A DNA stretch of 64,000 bases, taken from the NCBI GenBank assembly GCA_036499395.1, contig DASYDW010000099.1:1-64000 (forward strand), read 5' to 3'. This DNA is from Pirellulales bacterium. GTDB taxonomy: Bacteria; Planctomycetota; Planctomycetia; Pirellulales; JACPPG01. Shown here one piece after another: positions 35,012 to 44,208 of the stretch. The notes below the pieces were generated by a model. That model saw only the letters and a program-made list of their open reading frames with translations. It made no database searches and was not told the DNA's origin. Positions within the stretch are counted from its first letter, which is position 1. Each line of letters opens with the position of its first letter. A program made the position numbers and the translations under genes.

Positions 35012-35584
35012 TTATTTCGCGGCTTCGATGCCGAGGATGATCGTAACCTCATCGCCCAGTGCCTTCGGATCGACAGGCATACCAAAGTCGCTGCGCAAGA
35101 CCGAGAACGACGAGACCATACCGATCCGCTGCGTCCCCTTAGGAAATTCGACGACCTTGTCGGCTCCCTTGAGCTTGAACGAGAGGGGCTTGGTCACGCC
35201 ATGCATGGTCAAATCTCCCGAGACTTCATAGCCTCCTTCGACCGCTTTGACCTTCGTGCTCTGAAACGACATGGTCGGAAACTGTTTGGCATTGAAATAG
35301 TCGGGGGCCCGCAAGTGCTCGTCACGTTTCTCGTTGTTGGTATCAATGCTGTCGATCGGAATCGACAGCGCAAACGATGACTTGGCCGGATCGGCTTTGT
35401 CGATCGTGATCTTTCCCGAGAAATCGTTGAACCGCCCGTGAATATTGCTGATGCCAGCGTGCAAGATCATGAACGAGATCGAGGAATGCACGGGATCGAC
35501 CGTATAGGTGTCGGCTGCCCGCGCTACGCAGCAGCATGCCATGAGAATCAGCGTCAAGATGCACTGCCGAATCGCCACTGTCAT
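35012..35584 (-). CDS. yceI: YceI-family periplasmic lipocalin-like protein
   Basis: A 190-residue exported protein: signal peptide (ending ARAADTY), then the YceI barrel with the classical motifs YTVDPVHSSISF, HGRFNDFSGKI, KSSFALSIPIDSIDT, DYFNAKQFPTMSFQST and DLTMHGVTKPLSF. YceI proteins bind long isoprenoid/amphipathic ligands, and some act in stress or quinone metabolism. ATG 35584 has AAGGA seven bases upstream. The next gene begins six bases after its stop, so the two form an operon. Confidence 0.93.
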   Translation of the reverse strand: MTVAIRQCILTLILMACCCVARAADTYTVDPVHSSISFMILHAGISNIHGRFNDFSGKITIDKADPAKSSFALSIPIDSIDTNNEKRDEHLRAPDYFNAKQFPTMSFQSTKVKAVEGGYEVSGDLTMHGVTKPLSFKLKGADKVVEFPKGTQRIGMVSSFSVLRSDFGMPVDPKALGDEVTIILGIEAAK

Positions 35585-35719
35585 CTTCGAATCCTTACGG
35601 AGGGTTAGGGAATTCAACACCGCAGCATCATAGCGGGTCGCGCACGTGAACTCCACAAAGACCGAATCGTCGACCTGGCGTCGGATTTATTGGGTCCCAG
35701 TCCACGAACGTCGGCAGTT

Positions 35720-37450
35720 TCACTCAGCTTGATCGAACTCGGCGCCCTCCCATCCTTTCAGGGCCTTGATAAACTCCCGCGGATCAAGTGGAAGCTTTGC
35801 GGCGTCCACTCGGGACCGGCCGGCGACCTTGGTTTCTGGGCGAGCATTTTCGACGTTGGTCAGCGGCCAATCGCGAGCTTCCTCGGTATTCGGATACTTC
35901 TCCATCCACAGCTCGTGACGCGCCTTCATCATGTTGAACATTCCCAAGGCGGGGAGCATCGGCACCAACTTGCCGGTCATCTCGCGCGGGTCGGTATACA
36001 GGTCGTAGAAAGGAGCCCCGGTCAAGCCGGGATGGTCACTGATCCAGTGGCGCTTGTACCGGCCCTTCACGGTCGCCGCCAGCGTAGGGCCGGCGTAGAT
36101 ATAGACATAGTCGCGCCGGCTGAATGTGTCACCTTTCAGCAGAAGCGCGGTCTGGTCCACGCCGTCGATGATCCGGTCTGTGGGAATATTCTCGGTCGCG
36201 CCTCCGAGATGAGCGAAGGTGGTGAACAGGTCCGTCTCGTGAATAATGTCGCCGACGATCTGTCCAGGCGCGATCACGCCCGGCCACCAGGCCATCGCCG
36301 GCACGCGCACGCCCCCTTCGAGGAAATCTCCTTTGCCGCCACGATAGAGGGTCTCAATCATTCCAGAGGGACCGTTGTGAGTCATCGGGCCGTTGTCGGC
36401 CATTAAAACAATTAGAGTGTTTTCGGCGATGCCGAGTTTTTTCAGTTCACTCATCAACGTGCCAATCCGCACGTCGAGCGGGGCAAGTAACTCCGCCACC
36501 GCTCCGCCGTTAGCCGTCATCTTCTTGGGCGAGGGCAGGAACGAACCTAGGGCAGGCCACCAAGCGACAAAAAATGGCTTCTTCGCAGCTGCATTCTTCT
36601 GGATAAACGCCAATGTTCGTTTTTCAAACTCGCCTTCAAGCTTTAAATAGTCATCGTGATGCGGCGCTTTTCCAAACTCGCGAACAGGTCCCCCCTTCGC
36701 TCCCTCTAGGGCAAAGACATATCCGGTCGGGCGCCATCCCGAATCTAGATCGTACGGGTCTTTGGGGTACATCTCGGGAAACATAACAGCCGGCGATAGC
36801 GCTGCTGCCTGCCCCTCCGGGCTAAACACACTCGTCGCCTGGTTGTAAGGCATCCAGAGCGCCTCATCGAAACCTTGCTTCGTGCAGTAACTCTGTTCGA
36901 TGTCTCCAAGGTGCCACTTGCCGTAGAATGCCGTGGCGTACCCCGCTTTCGAGAGTACCTCCGCTGTTGTGACCTCCGAGGCGGCCAAGCCTCCGTATTC
37001 GTAGGGAAAACCCACGTTGTATTTGCCATTGCGCACCGGGTGACGGCCGGTCATGCACGCCGCGCGGCTGGGCGTACACGACGGCTCGGTGTACATCCTC
37101 ATGAAGTTGGCGCCCTCGGCAGCGAGGCGATTGATGTTCGGCGTCTCCCAGCCACGCACTTTCTGAATGGCGGGAATGCCAACCTCGCCCACCGCTGTAT
37201 CGTCCCACATAACGTGAATGATATTGGGCGGTCTACCGAACTTCTTTCGCAGCGCCGCCAGCTTGGCATCGAGTTCCTTGTCCTCCGCGCTCCATCTCTC
37301 TGCGTGTTGTGCATCAAGGATGTAATACTCGGCGTCGTGGATGATCTCGGGCTTTTTGCCGTCCTGCGCAGCTGCCGATGGGCAGACAAAACTCAAGCTG
37401 AGAACTAATGACAATGCAACCGCGAATTTATCAGCCCAATGCAGTTTCAT
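35720..37450 (-). CDS. Type I arylsulfatase, exported
   Basis: A 576-residue sulfatase with a signal peptide (ending SAAAQ). The formylglycine-forming motif CTPSR is intact, with Cys125 as the residue to be modified, and the metal-site DDT near DTAVGEVG and the MADNGP pattern occur at the expected places. C-terminal YAGPTLAATVKGRYKRHWISDH fits the family. Activity requires a formylglycine-generating enzyme, not present in this window. It removes sulfate from an unknown ester; planctomycetes are rich in such enzymes for sulfated polysaccharides. ATG 37450 is chosen because the signal peptide follows. Confidence 0.92.
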   Translation of the reverse strand: MKLHWADKFAVALSLVLSLSFVCPSAAAQDGKKPEIIHDAEYYILDAQHAERWSAEDKELDAKLAALRKKFGRPPNIIHVMWDDTAVGEVGIPAIQKVRGWETPNINRLAAEGANFMRMYTEPSCTPSRAACMTGRHPVRNGKYNVGFPYEYGGLAASEVTTAEVLSKAGYATAFYGKWHLGDIEQSYCTKQGFDEALWMPYNQATSVFSPEGQAAALSPAVMFPEMYPKDPYDLDSGWRPTGYVFALEGAKGGPVREFGKAPHHDDYLKLEGEFEKRTLAFIQKNAAAKKPFFVAWWPALGSFLPSPKKMTANGGAVAELLAPLDVRIGTLMSELKKLGIAENTLIVLMADNGPMTHNGPSGMIETLYRGGKGDFLEGGVRVPAMAWWPGVIAPGQIVGDIIHETDLFTTFAHLGGATENIPTDRIIDGVDQTALLLKGDTFSRRDYVYIYAGPTLAATVKGRYKRHWISDHPGLTGAPFYDLYTDPREMTGKLVPMLPALGMFNMMKARHELWMEKYPNTEEARDWPLTNVENARPETKVAGRSRVDAAKLPLDPREFIKALKGWEGAEFDQAE

Positions 37451-37677
37451 CGCGTTTTCTCCATCATCCCTCGATGCTACAAACGCCCGCGCGGACCACA
37501 CGCCGCAACCCGTTCAGCCGCGGGTCAACTATAGTCCGCGGTGCAAGTGTCGTCGAATTGGACGCTTTGCACGATCAGGACGATTGCATTCGCGTATCCC
37601 GACCACTAGAGTTGCAGCATTCGCTCGATGAAAGTCGCGAACAAATCAAATCATCTCACCTGCAGGGTTGAAATATC

Positions 37678-38646
37678 ATGCGGTCAGCGAATGCGTACGG
37701 GATCGCGCTGTTTACGTTGTTGATCGTTGCGATAACCTTCGCCTCGACCCAACGCGGGCCATTGCTGTCGACAGCCCACGCGCAAGTCAAAGCAAAGCCC
37801 GGTGCTCCCGCGAAGCCTACGCCTGCCGCGCCGGAACCGCGGAGTGAGGACCTTAGGGCCCTGCAATCGTTGTTCGAGTCGTTTACCAAAGCGTTTGAAG
37901 CGGGTGACGCCAAAGCGTTTGCTGCGAACTGGACAGCGGACGGCGAGTACGAAAACGATGCCGGCGTCAACGTTCATGGCCGCGAGGCGATCGAGGCCAG
38001 CTTTGCCGAATTCTTTGCCAAGGCCCCGGATGCCAAAGCGGAAGTGCATCGAGAGTCAATGCGATTTCTCTCCGCCGATGTGGCGGTTGCCGAGGGCAAG
38101 GTTGCCGTTCGTCGTGGTCCCGCCGAGCCAGCCAAGAGCGCCCAGTACAGCGCCCTTTTTGTGCGCGAGGGAGGAGCATGGCACATTGCCCAACTGCGCG
38201 AAACAAACCTCGTTGGTGCGACGATCGACGATCTAGGCTGGCTCGTCGCCGAATGGAAATCGCTGAACGGCGAAGGAGCCGAGATTCGCACGACGTACAC
38301 CTGGGAAGGAAACAAGAAGTTCATCCAAGGACGATTTTCCATTCAGGAAAAGACGCTCGCCTTCGCTGGCATTCAGATGATCGGTGTCGATCCCGAAATC
38401 GCCGAAGTGCATTCCTGGACCTTCGAGGCCAACGGTGGTGTGGGCGAAGCCGACTGGGAGCACGACGGCGACAATTGGGTACTCGACGTCGTTGGAACCT
38501 TGCCCGATGGCAGGACACTAACCGAGACGAATGTCTTGCGTCGCATCAACGACGATACATTCACCTGGCAATCCGTGGATCGCACGCTCGATGATCTTGA
38601 GGTGCCGGATCTAGCGCCGGTGAAAGTCACACGCGTCAAACCGTAG
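37678..38646 (+). CDS. Exported SnoaL/NTF2-like protein
   Basis: A 322-residue protein with a signal peptide (residues 1-36). Residues 55-185 show the SnoaL/SgcJ NTF2-like pattern: LRALQSLFESFTKAFEAGDAKAF, WTADGEYENDAGVNVHGREAIE, and SAQYSALFVREGGAWHIAQLRET. A second beta-rich module (residues 190-320) is reminiscent of a DUF-type lipocalin-like fold with repeated Trp/Asp-rich strands. Such proteins catalyse varied small reactions or bind ligands; the role here is unknown. The start ATG is the first in frame after the upstream AT-rich region. Confidence 0.82.
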   Translation: MRSANAYGIALFTLLIVAITFASTQRGPLLSTAHAQVKAKPGAPAKPTPAAPEPRSEDLRALQSLFESFTKAFEAGDAKAFAANWTADGEYENDAGVNVHGREAIEASFAEFFAKAPDAKAEVHRESMRFLSADVAVAEGKVAVRRGPAEPAKSAQYSALFVREGGAWHIAQLRETNLVGATIDDLGWLVAEWKSLNGEGAEIRTTYTWEGNKKFIQGRFSIQEKTLAFAGIQMIGVDPEIAEVHSWTFEANGGVGEADWEHDGDNWVLDVVGTLPDGRTLTETNVLRRINDDTFTWQSVDRTLDDLEVPDLAPVKVTRVKP

Positions 38647-38710
38647 CAAGAGAATTGTTTCTGCCGCCGCGCTTCGTTCACGTTCGTAAACTCACTCGGG
38701 AAGGGTCACC

Positions 38711-40123
38711 ATGTATCGAAAGTATGTCGTCCTATGGTTGATCGCCCTCTCGTTCACGGTGAATGACACGCCGGCGATGGCCCGCGGCGGTGGCGGAGGC
38801 GGCGGACGAGGCGGTGCTGGTGGCGGAGGACGTGGCGGCGCCGGCGGAATGGGTGGTGGCGGTGGTCAACGCGGCGGCGGCGGTGGCGGTGGCGGACATG
38901 CAGGGGGCGCACAGCACGGAGGGGGCGGATTCGGTGGCGGCCTGTCATCGGGAAAAGCTGGTGGCGGCGCAGGGGGAGGTGGATTCGGCGGTGGTGCTGG
39001 AGCGGGCGGCCGCGGCGGAGCGGGTGGCGCTGGTCGCCCCGGTGCAGAAGGTGGAGGCGCCGGACGGCCCGGCGCGGGAGCAGGCGCGGGCAGTGGACGT
39101 CCCGGCGCGGGCGGCGGATCCGGACGGACCGGCGCCGCAGCAGATGCGGGCGCTGCGCGGCCCGGCGCAGGGGCAAGTGGAGCGGATCGGCCCGGTAGCG
39201 CAGGCTTCGCTGGCGCGGGAAGGCCAGGAGCCGGAGCGGGCGGTGTCGGGGTTCGTCCCGGCGCGGGAGCCGGCGGCATCGCGGGAGGCGCGGGCGGACC
39301 TGCAAGTGGAATCGGGCTTCGCCCCGGTGCCGGCGCGGGAGCCGCGGGAGTTGGCTTGCGTCCAGGTGTGGGCGCTGGTGGGGTCGGCGCCGCCGGTGGC
39401 TATGCGGCAGGAAGAACCGGCACCTATTACGAACGGGCCGGAGCATTCGATGCGCAAGGCGAGGCTTTCCGCGCCGGCGCCGTTGGATACGCGCCGTACA
39501 CCGCCGCCGGTTTCGCCGGATATGCCAATGCCTGGCAGCCGACGAATGTCGTATCGGCGTCACTGTACACACACCCGGGCTACACCGGACTAGCCCGCGG
39601 ACTCGGGCTCGCCGCGATGCCGGTCGCCTATGACTACGGTGGCAACGTTGTCGCCCAGCCGAATGCCATTTATGTCAACGGCGATGCCGTGGCTACACCC
39701 CAGGAATACGAGCAACAGTCAAGCGAGATCGCTGGTGCCGGACAGTCGGCCCAACCCGCCGCGGACAGCAAGTGGTTGCCACTGGGTGTGTTCGCCGTGG
39801 TCGAAGGGGACGCGACGACATCGGACGATATTTTCCAGCTGGCCGTCAATCCGCAGGGCATCGTCCGGGGCAACTACCACAACGTGCGCACGGACCAGAT
39901 GGAAACCATCACGGGCTCGGTCGACAAGAAAACGCAACGGACCGCTTGGACGATCGGCGACGATCAGACTCCCGTGTATGAAGCGGGGCTTTCGAATCTC
40001 ACCAAAGACATCACGCCGATCCTCGTGCAAAACGCCACAGGCGAGCCTCATCAGATGTCGCTGATCCGTTTACCCCAGCCCGAGGATCAGGCCGCCGGCG
40101 ACGGCGCGTCGACGCGGCAATAA
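38711..40123 (+). CDS. Gly/Ala-rich exported protein
   Basis: 470 residues: signal peptide (ending ARGG or earlier), then about 220 residues of glycine, alanine, arginine and proline in GGG, GAGR and RPGAGAG patterns, followed by Tyr/Gly/Ala-rich stretches and a C-terminal globular domain (about 330-460) with WLPLGVFAVVEGDATTSDD and QMETITGSVDKKTQRT. No known family was recognised. Low-complexity arrangement resembles structural or coat proteins. Codon bias makes the opposite strand open over much of the region, which is not evidence of coding there. Confidence 0.7.
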   Translation: MYRKYVVLWLIALSFTVNDTPAMARGGGGGGGRGGAGGGGRGGAGGMGGGGGQRGGGGGGGGHAGGAQHGGGGFGGGLSSGKAGGGAGGGGFGGGAGAGGRGGAGGAGRPGAEGGGAGRPGAGAGAGSGRPGAGGGSGRTGAAADAGAARPGAGASGADRPGSAGFAGAGRPGAGAGGVGVRPGAGAGGIAGGAGGPASGIGLRPGAGAGAAGVGLRPGVGAGGVGAAGGYAAGRTGTYYERAGAFDAQGEAFRAGAVGYAPYTAAGFAGYANAWQPTNVVSASLYTHPGYTGLARGLGLAAMPVAYDYGGNVVAQPNAIYVNGDAVATPQEYEQQSSEIAGAGQSAQPAADSKWLPLGVFAVVEGDATTSDDIFQLAVNPQGIVRGNYHNVRTDQMETITGSVDKKTQRTAWTIGDDQTPVYEAGLSNLTKDITPILVQNATGEPHQMSLIRLPQPEDQAAGDGASTRQ

Positions 40124-40213
40124 TCGGCCGAGCAGTTGTCGCGCACGGCGCACGTTCCCTAACGGCTTCGTCTGCTCAGGGAACGCGTACGTTGGTCGCG
40201 AGAATGAGCTGCC

Positions 40214-40262
40214 TCGAATAACGCCTCTCTCCCCGCGGAGGAGAGGGCAGCGTCAGGGGGCC
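40214..40262. repeat. Dispersed palindromic repeat, copy 2 of 3
   Basis: A degenerate version: CGAATAACGCCTCTCTCCCC, then GCGG with AGGAGAGG, then GCAGCGTCAGGGGG. It shares the GAATA..., CTCTCC and GAGAGG parts but the flanks differ more than those of the other copies. Confidence 0.6.
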
Positions 40263-40349
40263 AACATGACCGACACGGCAAGCGCACTCATCACCGATTC
40301 ACGAGCGTCGTCGGCCTATTACCGATGCCGTTCCACTCGCGACTTTACT

Positions 40350-41480
40350 TTACCGCTCCGGCGTTTCTGTGCTCTCGATCGGCCGCCCCAGAAAAAGCGT
40401 GCGACGCTTGTGGGCCAACAACATGATCACAACCAGCGCGGCCGCGGCCATAGTCCACGTGGCCGGTTCAGGCAGGACAACGACGTAGCCCACCCGCTGT
40501 CCTCCGATGAATGCGTTCCCGGCAATCACCTCGCCATTGCCCGAAATCCCGACAGCGTCAATAAGATAGACGTTGGCCAGTTGCGCGCCCAATCCGTAGT
40601 CGTTGATCAGAACGCTGCGTAGCTCGCGCGTTCCGTCGGCGGCGTTCCAGATGAATGCGTCGGCGCCGCCGGTCGGTCCGCCCGCAGAACCAACAATGAC
40701 TGACCCGTCGGCCGAAGTCGCATACGCGACGCTACCGCCAGTCTGTCCGGGCATTTTGCCCAGCAGACTTGGACCGCTCGAAGTGAGGCGAAATGCCTGC
40801 CCGTATTGCGTGTCGATGCTGCCGACGATCACGTTGCCGTCGGCGCTGACGTTCGTCGGCGTCATTGGTCCACCAGCGAATGATCCCAGGTTGACGGCGC
40901 CTGTGCTTTCCGTCCAGCGGAAGCTCGGTACGCCCGCATACAGCGGCGAACCCAAAATCACCGAACCATCCCCCGACACGTGCGTAGCCATCAGGTTGCT
41001 GTTGGGGTCGGGCGGGACGAGACTTGTAAAGCCGCCGGTAGATGTCCAGCGAAAGGGTTCGTAGTCGTGGTCCGGGTTCTGCGGCGCGAGATCAAAATAT
41101 CCGACGACCGTCTTGCCGTCCGCCGAAATATCCCAGGCGCCCCCTGGCGTGTTGCTCAGAGGTTGAAATCCCGTGGCCTGGGTCCACAGGACGGGAAGAT
41201 TGTTTGCCTTACCGACGATCACCGAGCCATCGCCCGAGACACCGTCAGCGGAACCCGCGCCGATCAGCGTGGCCCCGCCCGCCGCGGTCCAGCGATAAGC
41301 CTGCCCGGTAAAGAGTTGGTCTCCGATGACGGTTGATCCGTCCAGCGAGACGCCGCTCACACTGAATTCCGGTCCCGTCGCATTGCCGATCGTATAGAAA
41401 TTAGCGGCGCGAACAGCAGGGCACATACCGAACGAAAGGAGCGTTAAGAGCACGAAACGGATCGCTTTACAGGTATTCAT
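40350..41480 (-). CDS. HAF-like PEP-CTERM protein
   Basis: A 376-residue protein with a signal peptide (ending AVRAANF). It contains seven or more HAF-like repeats with the pattern SGDGSVIVG and RWT..GG (VSGDGSVILGSPLYAGV, VSADGNVIVGS), a variant of TIGR02913. The C-terminus LPEPATWTMAAAALVVIMLLA followed by HKRR is a PEP-CTERM signal with a 20-residue tail after it. ATG 41480 is taken because the signal peptide follows directly. Function unknown. Confidence 0.86.
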   Translation of the reverse strand: MNTCKAIRFVLLTLLSFGMCPAVRAANFYTIGNATGPEFSVSGVSLDGSTVIGDQLFTGQAYRWTAAGGATLIGAGSADGVSGDGSVIVGKANNLPVLWTQATGFQPLSNTPGGAWDISADGKTVVGYFDLAPQNPDHDYEPFRWTSTGGFTSLVPPDPNSNLMATHVSGDGSVILGSPLYAGVPSFRWTESTGAVNLGSFAGGPMTPTNVSADGNVIVGSIDTQYGQAFRLTSSGPSLLGKMPGQTGGSVAYATSADGSVIVGSAGGPTGGADAFIWNAADGTRELRSVLINDYGLGAQLANVYLIDAVGISGNGEVIAGNAFIGGQRVGYVVVLPEPATWTMAAAALVVIMLLAHKRRTLFLGRPIESTETPER

Positions 41481-41928
41481 TAGCTTCGTCTTGAGAGTGT
41501 TAGCAAGGATCGATATCGAGGTGTGCCGCAGCAGCCGCAATCCAGAAATCCGGCCGTCAGGGACGACCGGCACGAATAGCAGCGACTGCGTGCCGGCTGG
41601 AATCTGGATCGCGGGTAACGTCGCCGCCGATGGCGCGATTCCGACATCAGCGGGATCGGCGTCGGGCTGTCACGAGACGGTTTGCGAAAACCACGAATCC
41701 CCCGAGAGGATCTTGCTTCGCAACCGGTGAAGAATCAGCTTTCAGTAGCGTGCTCTGAGAAATGGGGAGTACATCGCGTGGGCGATACGTCGCCATCGAA
41801 CAATTCACGATAAACCGGAATTGCAAGAGGGTCAAACGCGGGCAACTGCCGACCACTTTAGGATGCAAGAATCGAAAATGCTTACAATTCTGGAATAATC
41901 GTCCGCCTTGTTCTCGTCGACGACTTAA
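41481..41928. other. Intergenic region, nothing recognised
   Basis: About 450 bases between two divergent genes. It is moderately AT-rich from 41750 to 41930, consistent with promoter sequence, but no confident -35/-10 boxes or hairpins could be picked. No gene supported. Confidence 0.45.
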
Positions 41929-41955
41929 ATGAACTCCGACCATTGTGGGCATGCC

Positions 41956-42372
41956 ATGACCATCACACCGCTCTCGGCCGTTTGCTCGCGACGCGATCCC
42001 GATGCGGTCGTTCAATGTCATGAGATCGAAGCACTGCTGAAGGCGGGCGCCGACGTCAATGCCACCGACAAAAACGGCGTCACGGCCTTGCATCACGCGG
42101 TACGGTTCCGCAACGCTGCCGCGGTCGAGACGCTGCTCGCGCACGGCGCCGCGGTGAACCAGGCCTGCCGCCGCACAGGCTCAACGCCCTTGCATCGCGC
42201 CGTAACCACCAGCGGCGCCCCCAGCACCGCCGGCAAGCAAACCGCAGCCCAACAGATCGTCGACATCCTGCTGCGCCACGGCGCCGACCCGACGATCAAA
42301 AACCACCGCGGCCTACAACCCGCCGACTACACCCACGACAAAGAACTGCGCGAACGACTCACCCGGCGATAA
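41956..42372 (+). CDS. Ankyrin-repeat protein
   Basis: A small protein of about 138 residues with about three ankyrin repeats: ALLKAGADVNATDKNGVTALHHAV, RNAAAVETLLAHGAAVN..., and DILLRHGADPTIKNHRGLQPADY. These bind protein partners. The start could be ATG 41956 or ATG 41929; neither has a clear ribosome-binding site. It ends just before a cluster of dispersed repeats. No neighbour suggests a partner. Confidence 0.82.
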   Translation: MTITPLSAVCSRRDPDAVVQCHEIEALLKAGADVNATDKNGVTALHHAVRFRNAAAVETLLAHGAAVNQACRRTGSTPLHRAVTTSGAPSTAGKQTAAQQIVDILLRHGADPTIKNHRGLQPADYTHDKELRERLTRR

Positions 42373-42787
42373 CCCAAGGGCCGCGGCGACCTCTTAAAGC
42401 AAAGCCGCTCCGTGGCCACCGCAAAAGAACAAGCGCAGCAGAGCCTTCGCCGCCACAGAGATGAAAGCCGTACCGAACAACGCCCGGTCAGGAGAAAGAA
42501 CGGTCCCGCTTAAACCCTCTCCGCCGCACGAGCAAGCCGCATCGAATACCCCTCTCCCCCGCGGGGGAGAGGTCAGGATGAGGGGGCCAAGCACTCAGCA
42601 ATCCGCGCGAGAATAACGCAAGCAAAGCAAAAAGTGCTCGAGACGTGGTCCATCAAGCAACAAGCCCCGGCAGGGGCGAAAGAATGTAGCCGTGCGGCGC
42701 GAGCCCACGGACACAATAGCGCGCGAATGTACCGCCGTAGCCACGCAAGTGGCGACATGGCGTAGAACGCTCAGGCGTGCGATGTCT
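42373..42787. other. Intergenic region with dispersed repeat
   Basis: About 415 bases containing copy 3 of the palindromic element. The remainder has weak similarity to nothing recognised. GC content drops only after 42780, at the edge of the low-GC island. Confidence 0.5.
42498..42590. repeat. Dispersed palindromic repeat, copy 3 of 3
   Basis: Core GAATACCCCTCTCC, CCCGCGGGGGAGAGG and TCAGGATGAGGGGG at 42544-42588, nearly identical to copy 1. Flanks CCCTCTCC.CCGCACGAGCAAG.CGC also resemble copy 1. Confidence 0.75.
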
Positions 42788-43852
42788 TTAGTGGAAGTAC
42801 TCCTCCATCGCCTTAAAGGAAAGATAGTCTTTTGGCCTCTCGGGTTGCAGTAGGGGGACGAACGCCGTCTCGAAAAGCCTTTTCTTATTCCTCAGATTTC
42901 GATCCGTATAAATGACGGTATAGATATGTTTCTTTTGAAAGAATTCACGATGTCTCTCCATCTCGTTCTCAAAATTATTCTTCGCCATATCGTTAATCTG
43001 CGCCTGAGTCAAACTCTTGGTCTTACGCAAGTACCCGTGCGTTGACCACGGGGAAAGCTCAAAGCCGAACTTGTCGAGTGTGTAGGGATTGATGATGAGG
43101 AAGTCCAGCCGGTACCGATGCTTTTTCTTCAGGCCACCGTATCGGTATTCTGGAATCAGGAGCGGAACGGCATACGGGTCAACCTGTCGTTTAACGAATT
43201 GTGCGTAAAGTTCAGCGATTTCGTACTCATGCCCGGAGCCCGAATTTCGTACGAGCGTATCGGTGAAGAAGATCAGGTATTGGTCGATGTCGGCGAAGTG
43301 CAGCGTCTTGTCCTTGCCTGGAATTACTAACCCGGTGGACATGACGTGTCCGATCGTCCAGTAGCCGTACTTGAATGCACGGATTTCACTTTTGTCGTTT
43401 TCCCACTCCCCATCGGTGAATCGGGGAGTAATCGCTATGCCATAGCTTGCGTTTTCTTGGCCAATCCACAGAATAGCTTCGCTAACGTGAGGCCGAAGCC
43501 TTGCCAGTTCGCCATAGTGCTTGAGATACGAGCGTCTTAGGAATATCAGAAGATACTTCTTGAATGCGATCGACTTCTTGAGGTGCGTATTCATTACACT
43601 GCAACTGGAACGGAATCTAGCACGTACGTTAAAACCTTTAAGCCAGTGCGTCACAAATTGCTCGCTACTGGGGATCACATCGTGCTTTAGATCAAAGAAA
43701 TCATCGTGCTTGCTGCCGATCGTTGCGTTGAGGGACGCCTCGTCCTTATAGCCAGTGTCTTTCAGGACTTTTGGCAGCAGAGCGCGCAGTTCCAGTTTCA
43801 TTGATTCAATAATGCGATTTCTCGCAGTCGTTTCTGGATTGCGCTTTGCCAC
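42788..43852 (-). CDS. Unknown protein, possible PD-(D/E)XK-like nuclease
   Basis: A 354-residue protein of unknown family, GTG start (ATG 43801 also possible). Residues 1-130 are helical and basic. Residues 190-330 show a pattern of a restriction-endonuclease-like core: EYEIAELYAQFV, LLIPEYR, YRLDFLII (Asp as first acid), then FGFELSPWSTHG (Glu), and a following helix with QINDMAKNNFENEMERH and strand YTVIYTDRNL. The usual ExK lysine is replaced by Ser, so activity is uncertain. GC is low compared with the surroundings, which suggests transfer. It is in the same direction as the ImmA/IrrE gene but separated by 347 bases. Confidence 0.55.
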   Translation of the reverse strand: MAKRNPETTARNRIIESMKLELRALLPKVLKDTGYKDEASLNATIGSKHDDFFDLKHDVIPSSEQFVTHWLKGFNVRARFRSSCSVMNTHLKKSIAFKKYLLIFLRRSYLKHYGELARLRPHVSEAILWIGQENASYGIAITPRFTDGEWENDKSEIRAFKYGYWTIGHVMSTGLVIPGKDKTLHFADIDQYLIFFTDTLVRNSGSGHEYEIAELYAQFVKRQVDPYAVPLLIPEYRYGGLKKKHRYRLDFLIINPYTLDKFGFELSPWSTHGYLRKTKSLTQAQINDMAKNNFENEMERHREFFQKKHIYTVIYTDRNLRNKKRLFETAFVPLLQPERPKDYLSFKAMEEYFH

Positions 43853-44199
43853 GTTCGAAGTTCTCGCGAAGTTGTGGTTCGTACCTCCCGGAGGATAGCT
43901 AAATGTAGTTCAGCAGGCACGTCAGATTAAGTAAGAGAGGCAATAACCTTTGGTGTCTTCTATTCGCGATAGAGCAGTAACGTGCAGGGAATTTCACCTT
44001 CAACTAGGTTCAAGCAGATACACGCGTTCGACGGTCTTAAAGCTTGCGACGCCGTCGAGGAATCGCCGAGTAGTCGAACCCACATCGTTCATGTCGACAT
44101 GGCTTTCGAAGAACCTCCACCACGTCGGAGCCGTAAAAATCTGGAATGCCCGACGGGTGGCGAACGTTTACAGCGGCGGACTTCGACACTGCGAACCTC
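43853..44199. other. Intergenic region bounded by 12-bp inverted repeat
   Basis: A 12-base sequence ATTAAGTAAGAG at 43927-43938 is repeated inverted at 44197-44208, where it overlaps the last codons of the ImmA/IrrE gene. The 258 bases between could be a small mobile or regulatory element. No flanking direct repeat of three or more bases is evident. Forward open frames inside have no recognisable domain. Confidence 0.5.
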
Positions 44200-44208
44200 T
44201 TACTTAAT
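43927..44208. repeat. 12-bp inverted repeat pair, 282 bp end to end
   Basis: The two perfect 12-base arms (positions 43927-43938 and 44197-44208) could be termini of a MITE-like element or two copies of a recombination site. The right arm coincides with the stop codon of the XRE-ImmA gene, so the present stop could have been created by the insertion. Confidence 0.45.

Noticed and set aside
38754-39572. A long Arg/His-rich frame antisense to the Gly/Ala-rich gene
   Set aside because: Composition is explained by codon bias on the sense strand.
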